This document shows, piece by piece, positions 59,033 through 64,000 of a DNA stretch of 64,000 nucleotides. Origin of the DNA: Parasponia andersonii (taxonomy: Eukaryota; Streptophyta; Magnoliopsida; Rosales; Cannabaceae). Under the pieces are notes generated by a model. That model did not search any database. It saw only the letters and a program-made list of their open reading frames with translations, and was not told where the DNA came from. The stretch spans positions 1,382,860 through 1,446,859 of the forward strand of contig JXTB01000043.1 of assembly GCA_002914805.1 (NCBI GenBank). The letters run 5' to 3'. The first letter of the stretch is position 1, and each line of letters begins with the position of its first letter. Both the position numbers and the translations under genes were made by a program.

Positions 59033-59240
59033 GTTGCCAATCCACTAGGTATTTTTTTTTTAAATTATTGGATCATCATCTAAAGATGATCTAACGGCTA
59101 TAATGAAATACGTGAAAAGATGCGCATCAGTAATATTTTTTCTCTTACTTTTTAATATAAAAAATATGCATGATAAATTTTTATTAGCCAAAATGATACC
59201 TGTGTATAGGTTAAAAAAAATACTTACTGGATTGGTACCA
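59033..59240. mobile_element. TA-microsatellite-associated MITE, copy f
   Basis: Left end GTTGCCAATCCACTAGGTAT, interior GATCATCATCTAAAGATGATC, right end ACTTACTGGATTGGTACC, then (TA)n to 59,284. A second worn left end (GGTGCCAAATCCAATAG) at 59,003 suggests one copy landed in or beside another. Confidence 0.7.
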
Positions 59241-59249
59241 TTATATATA

Positions 59250-59284
<35 letters not shown>

Positions 59285-59286
59285 CT

Positions 59287-59477
59287 TGGGCCACAATTCT
59301 ATAGATATTTTTATTTTTAGTCATTGAATCATTATCTTACAGCTACTATAATTTGAATAATTAAAAAAATAATAATGACAATAAATACACATTATTTATT
59401 ATTTTTCTCTCTACTTTTTACCATAAAAAGATATACGTGATAAATTTTAATTAGGCAAAATAATAATTATAAATAGG
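59287..59477. mobile_element. TA-microsatellite-associated MITE, copy g
   Basis: Left end TTGGGCCACAATTCTATAG after the (TA)n at 59,242-59,284. The interior (ATTGAATCATTATCTTACAG, AATAAATACACATTATTTATT) is closest to copy a. The right end runs into TA-rich sequence. Confidence 0.5.
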
Positions 59478-59611
59478 TAAATATATATAATATGATATAA
59501 ATTCCGATGTATTTTGTCTTCCAAGTCTTTTTATTTTATTTAATTGGGTTACATATTAAAACCTTATTTGGACAAAAATATTTTTCTTCGTCATTTATTC
59601 ATTAATATATA

Positions 59612-59834
59612 TAGGTTTTCATATTTTTTTTACCTATTAATAAGTATTTATCTTTTTAGTCATTTGGGTCATGATCTAACAACAACTATAATTTAGGTGA
59701 TTGGAAAAAAATAATAAAAATAAATACATATTATTTAATATTTTTCTCTTTTTATATGAAAAAATGTGCGTAACTAACTTTTACTAGGAAAAATAACTAT
59801 AAATAAGTTAAAAAGAAATACTTTTCAGGTTATA
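59612..59834. mobile_element. TA-microsatellite-associated MITE, copy h
   Basis: Starts after TATATATA and has GGGTCATGATCTAACAACAAC and AATAAATACATATTATTTAAT, as in copies a and g. Ends are worn. The copies a, g and h form a sub-type distinct from b to f. Confidence 0.45.
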
Positions 59835-60626
59835 GCTTTTATTTATTAAACTAAATTCTTGAAAAAGAAAAAAAAAAGGAAATAACAGAAAAATAAAATG
59901 TGGATGGAGTGAAATGAACCGCGTTAGAAAAGTTTTAAGTTGGAGACTTTTTAACTCTTTTTAAATGAGGCAGTAAATTTTAGGACCAATTTGGTTTAAC
60001 TTCTTAATAAGCTAAAAATATTTTTTGAATAACGTGTTAACTACAAAGTATTTGGTAAAAATTTAAAAATCAAATTATTTAATAATTTTTGATAAAATTA
60101 CAGCCAAAAGTCGAAATTGGCTTAAAGCACTTTTGGCTTTTAGATTATACAAAAATCTACATTATTTTTTAATGAATAAATTATAGTAGGTAAAATACCC
60201 TAACTTAAAAGTAAAAATACCACATATTTAATTGAGTTTATTTTTATATCAATTTTTTTAACAAAGTATTAACATCTTTAGCATGCATAAATAAGCATAA
60301 TTGTAAAAAATATTAATAAGTTCTCTTTATAAATATGTATAATTATATAATGATATTTATTTTGGTCATTTTATATTTACACAATAATTCAATTATACAA
60401 TTTATCAAACAATTTAATACAATTTTTTCAAATCACGTCACTTTAAAATTATAATTTATCAAACATTATGCTATTCTTAAAATTTACGTCTCTGCCCTGG
60501 TAAATGGAGACAGAATGGGACAACATTTTTTAACGGGTGATCTATTTTTTTTTTTTTTTTTTTGGGGGGATAAAAAAAGGTGATCTAATTGATCCCACCA
60601 AAAAGAAGTTGATGTAAGGAATACTT
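59835..60626. other. Spacer and 3' flank of the PDZ-like gene
   Basis: AT-rich. A T-run lies at about 60,546-60,563. Likely includes the 3' UTR of the minus-strand gene next to it. No gene. Confidence 0.45.
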
Positions 60627-62688
60627 TTACAAGGGTTGCGGGGAACAACATCCATTACTAACACTAGGGGGTCTAAGCGTCTCAGCAGCAGATGCTTGTG
60701 AATAAGGGCGTGTTTGGTTTGGCCATGCCATGATATGGAGTTGAATCTTTTCCATTAGGTCAATGGCTGAGGTCAGAGTGTCCCTGATTTCGTTGTGATC
60801 GCAGCAGTGTATTAGCCCTGCGGCGCAGACATTGGAAGGCATGACGCTTTTCCCTTCCAGACGAGATATCACGAGCAACTGTCCACTCTCGCATGCTTCT
60901 TGGTACAAGCTGCGCAGCCCGGCTCGGTCTGCAGCTGAGCCTTTTATTATTGAAAACACACAAATGAAGCCCTACATAACAAAAGTACATTAATTAGGGG
61001 GCAAAAAAAAAAAAAAAAACAGATGAAAAGTTTCAGGTCAATGTCTATCAAAAAAAAAATTTGTTTTTTAAAGCCAACTTTAAAGGTAGCAAATTGGGTT
61101 AGTTACCTCTTCTGTTCGTTTAATGTCCATACCGAATCGCTCTTCTCCATGTTTGGGTATCAATTGGAGAGAAACTTCAACCACTCCCGGTAGAAACCAT
61201 AATCTTGTTCCCTGCAATATTTGGATTGATGTAGTTTGGTTTTGTTGCCAACCCCAAATAGTTTCCTTCCTTTCGACATTAGTACTTTTCTCCTTCTCCT
61301 ACAGAGGGGAAAAAAAAGGAAGGGAATTATAAGAACTAGTTTAGAAAATTTGAAAAGAAGAAGATAGCCAAATGATCAATACCGAGTTGAGAATGATCTG
61401 CTCTGTTTGGGCATTAACAAAGACAAGAGGAACTCCGGAAGAAATAGCTGCAGTAAACCAAGCCATGCACCTAGTTGTTGTGGCCGGAACAGAGCGCTCG
61501 CCTTGCAGAGGCATGAATAGAATGGAGCTAACCACCGTACAACGATGGTCAGGTAAGTACTTGTCCACCTTTACCTTCCACTCATACTTCACTCCTCTTT
61601 TGTTGAATTCACGACAGTTGGAATTCACCACCGTTCTGCTCATTTCTGCACCAACAGTTTGAAAAGGAGACAACTACTCGTGTTAATCGGCTGGGTATGT
61701 TCTAAATTATCAGATACAAAAGGGTTAGTAAAGAATTATAAGCCTCTAAATTTAGTCTCTCTTTGTAAATAAATTTTAGACCATCATTCTTTACAAACAT
61801 GCAGATACTCTATTTTTCAAACATGCAGGATGCAGCCTGATGTGATACAAGCTTAATACTATACCCAACTCGAATCTAGGACCTCCTAATCACTTGACGC
61901 ACTTACCATTAGGTTACCACACGCTGTGATTTTGTCTCTTGGTTAGCCCGTAACAAGTACTATATAGGCCAAACTTGCCCCCTAATATATATATATATAT
62001 ATTCTCCAAACTACATGTATAATCACAGACGGCTCCTCTTGTAGGTTCCATTAGAAAAGAAAATATGATGTAGACTAACATTTTTCTTATCTTGTTTCTG
62101 ACTGTCTGCTAAGACAGAGTGATAGAAATAATGAAATAAAATAAAGTTTGTGAGATTTACATAAAGAAACTTTTTCAGAATTTCATGGAATAATCAAAGA
62201 TATAACATAAGATGAGTATATAGATTCAAAAAGCCTTCTCTGAAATAATTAAACATAAAAAGTAAACAATAAAACTTGAACTTGAGATTAAAACCAACGT
62301 ACGTACCCTGCAGCTTGGTGCATTGTTCTAATGTCAAGTCCCCCAAAACAGCAACATGCCTATCATCCTTGGCAGCCTTGATGGTAAACCTCCTATGAAG
62401 CATAGAACACTTATGCTGCACGATGCGTGTCTGAAGCTTTACTACGTTTTCACCTCTCCTCACCTTAACCCATATGAGCTCCACTTGTTGCATAATCTTT
62501 CCCAGCTGCGAGCTCAGCTCCGACTTGGATTTCGCCTGCACAAACATCTCTTCCTCCGAATCATCGGTCTCTGCAAACCCTTCGATTATGTCTCCTGGCA
62601 GCGGCATGCTCTCGTCCCACTCCTCAGGCAACTGATCTTGCTTCACTTGTTTCACGCAAACCACCGTTTGAGTTTGATCGTTGCCCAT
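60627..62688 (-). CDS. Conserved plant protein of unknown function with PDZ-like C-terminal region
   Basis: Four exons: 62688-62307, 61645-61383, 61298-61107 and 60971-60627. All introns are GT-AG (donors G|GTACGT, TCG|GTATTG and GAG|GTAACT), giving 393 residues. The start ATG at 62,688 was used; the frame is open a few codons further up but has no ATG. Residues 20-50 are acidic ([17 protein letters not shown]). Residues 60-210 form one globular-looking region with [20 protein letters not shown] and [19 protein letters not shown]. Residues 270-365 ([40 protein letters not shown]) have the pattern of a PDZ-like fold, with a GSAADRAGL turn. No signal peptide or membrane segment is seen. I believe related uncharacterised proteins occur across land plants, but I cannot name a function. 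Confidence 0.85.
61795..61926 (-). mobile_element. SINE-like fragment in intron 1 of the PDZ-like gene
   Basis: The minus strand reads GGTAACCTAATGGTAAG (box A-like, about 61,903-61,919) and GGTCCTAGATTCGAGTTGG (box B-like, about 61,865-61,883) with normal spacing. It is co-oriented with the host gene. The 3' end is not clear. Confidence 0.5.
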
Positions 62689-63260
62689 TTTGTTGCTCTC
62701 TGAATTTTCCAACTGAAAATGATGATTAGACGATTATGAGCTTACTTCACACGGAAATAGGACTCTTTTCATTTCGTTGACTATATAATTCTGGGGGTGA
62801 CAAATATTATGGAGGCCTTTGGTTTTGCCACCATGTGCGAGATCCTCAAGGAGAACAAGTTTTAGGTCTCTACGTCAAGAACATCGCAATAATGTAACAA
62901 TGCTCGTTCTTATATATATGTAACGCCAAGAAAGCCGGCTCTTTGGGTTTGTTTCATATTGTCTATATCTATATCTATATCTATATATTCGCGATTTTCT
63001 AGTTAGTTATTATTGCAATACAGAAAGGGAACAACCTTGTCACACGGTACAATACACTAAATCAGAAAACTTAGTGTTTTATATCTAAAGCTAGAATAGA
63101 TAGAGATTCCCCTCTGCACCCCTTCCTTATTACATGTATACACCACACAAGTAATGCTTTGTTTTAAGATATCAATTACAATTATAAGAAAAATAGAACC
63201 ATTACATCGATCTCTTTTCTTCGTTTAAAAAAAAAAACATAAAAACATAAAAAAAAATTG
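62689..63260. other. Spacer between the PDZ-like gene and the RWP-RK gene
   Basis: 5' flank of the former and 3' flank of the latter, both on the minus strand. Holds a (TATATC)n run. No further gene. Confidence 0.5.
62964..62988. repeat. (TATATC)n microsatellite
   Basis: About four hexanucleotide units, roughly 280 bp upstream of the start codon of the PDZ-like gene. Confidence 0.9.
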
Positions 63261-63815
63261 CTACAATTCAACTACATCGACTCCAGCACAAATATTGGTG
63301 GCCTCTTGTCGAAGTCTGTCGATTTCAGCTTGAGCTTGCTCCCTGACTGCTGCATCGTTGGACTCTAAATTCGGCCTCAAGCTCGATATTTGCCTTTTAA
63401 TGCTTCTGATCTGTAAAAGTCGAAAGATACAAAGAATAACAATATAATACAAAAAATTATATCTTATACATAAAGAGTGCTATATATATATATATATTAC
63501 TTTCCAATCTGACTTAATTTTTATTTGACTAGTTTAATATTTTAATAATATAATAAAATAATATAAAATTTATATTCAAACAGTGAGATTAAAAAAAATA
63601 TAAAAAAAATACAACTAATGTTACTCTATAAATAATAATAACAGTAAAGTTATAGAAAAAAGTACCTTTCTGTAAGGCCATCTAGGCAAATTATGTCGAC
63701 GGCATATCTTTTTGAGCACAGTTGGACATACATTCATGGCCTTAGCAGCGTCCTCAATTGTGAGATGGAGATACTCACGTAGATCCATCAATGTCAACTT
63801 TCCCGTTCTCTGCCT
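63261..63815 (-). CDS. RWP-RK transcription factor, RKD-type, 3' part only
   Basis: Two exons are in the window: 63815-63666 (acceptor TAGTGCAG|AGG, donor AAG|GTACT) and 63410-63261 (acceptor TTTTACAG|ATC, stop at 63,261). They encode the last 99 residues. The first exon carries the RWP-RK domain: GKLTLMDLREYLHL, EDAAKAMNVCPTVLKKICRR and the name motif RWPYRK. After it comes a charged helical tail (IKRQISSLRPNLESNDAAVR, EIDRLRQEA), probably a coiled coil. The protein stops 49 residues after RWPYRK with no PB1 domain, so it is RKD-like rather than a NIN-like protein. Family knowledge: RKD factors are DNA-binding nuclear proteins active in egg cells and embryos. The N-terminal exons lie beyond 64,000. 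Confidence 0.88.
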
Positions 63816-64000
63816 CTGCACTAAGTCTCAAACATTTTATTTTAAAAAAAAAAATTAAAACATGTTATAAACAACATTTAATATACAAACATAGAATTAA
63901 AACAGGTGATAAAAAATTAAAAAATAAAGAGATTCAATCTTAAGATTAAGAAAAGGGGAGAAAAAATAAAAGGTTTCGAATCAAACAAATTAAAAAACCT
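63816..64000 (-). other. Intron of the RWP-RK gene
   Basis: AT-rich, stop-filled sequence upstream of the acceptor at 63,816-63,817. The preceding exon is outside the window. Confidence 0.6.

Noticed and set aside
62356..62703. 115-codon plus-strand frame opposite the PDZ-like gene
   Set aside because: Antisense shadow of a well-supported coding exon.
60627..63815. RWP-RK exons and the four-exon neighbour as one gene
   Set aside because: The RWP-RK frame ends with its own stop at 63,261, and the neighbour has its own ATG at 62,688.
1..64000. tRNA, rRNA or plasmid/phage-type gene systems
   Set aside because: tRNA-like boxes occur only in SINE-like repeats with decayed tails. No rRNA and no prokaryotic gene organisation is present.

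Overview
The window looks like nuclear DNA of a flowering plant, most likely a eudicot. It is strongly AT-rich, the genes have short GT-AG introns, and the protein families are plant ones: ankyrin-PGG membrane proteins, an Alfin-like PHD protein, an RWP-RK factor and a SLC25A44-type carrier. The spaces between genes hold copia, LTR, hAT, MULE, PIF/Harbinger, SINE and MITE remains. I cannot name the species. There is no bacterial, organellar or viral gene block, and I found no CRISPR array and no tRNA or rRNA gene.

Left part (1-19,150): a truncated Ty1/copia element with its 3' LTR, a 75-bp tandem duplication and a SINE with target-site duplications. These precede a minus-strand cluster of ankyrin-PGG genes of the BDA1-like type. 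Gene A (3,000-5,036) and gene C (16,896-19,145) are intact. Gene B (7,421-9,370) is a close copy of C, broken by a 19-bp deletion. A 59-bp relic of a fourth copy lies at 11,682-11,740. LTR sequences at about 9,695-10,556, 13,028-15,277 and 16,153-16,658 separate the members.

Middle part (20,095-40,728): a tandem segmental duplication. The right-hand copy (36,765-40,728) carries an intact, intronless SLC25A44-like mitochondrial carrier gene. The left-hand copy (20,095-33,232) is collinear in pieces and ends in a relic of the carrier start codon region. It was swollen by a 6.2-kb hAT element with a perfect 8-bp target duplication, which itself received a 1.6-kb LTR-like insertion, and by smaller repeats.

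Right part (40,729-64,000): a PIF/Harbinger-like element with TTA duplications, a five-exon Alfin-like PHD-finger gene (48,368-50,733, minus), a MULE transposase relic, a four-exon gene for a plant protein with a PDZ-like end (60,627-62,688, minus), and the last two exons of an RKD-type RWP-RK gene running off the right edge. At least eight copies of one MITE-like family, most of them abutting (TA)n microsatellites, lie between 32.3 and 59.8 kb.

The genes do not form one pathway. The ankyrin cluster is a local expansion of likely defence-related genes; the other four are single housekeeping or regulatory genes. All exon borders were read by eye from open frames and GT-AG signals and have no transcript support.
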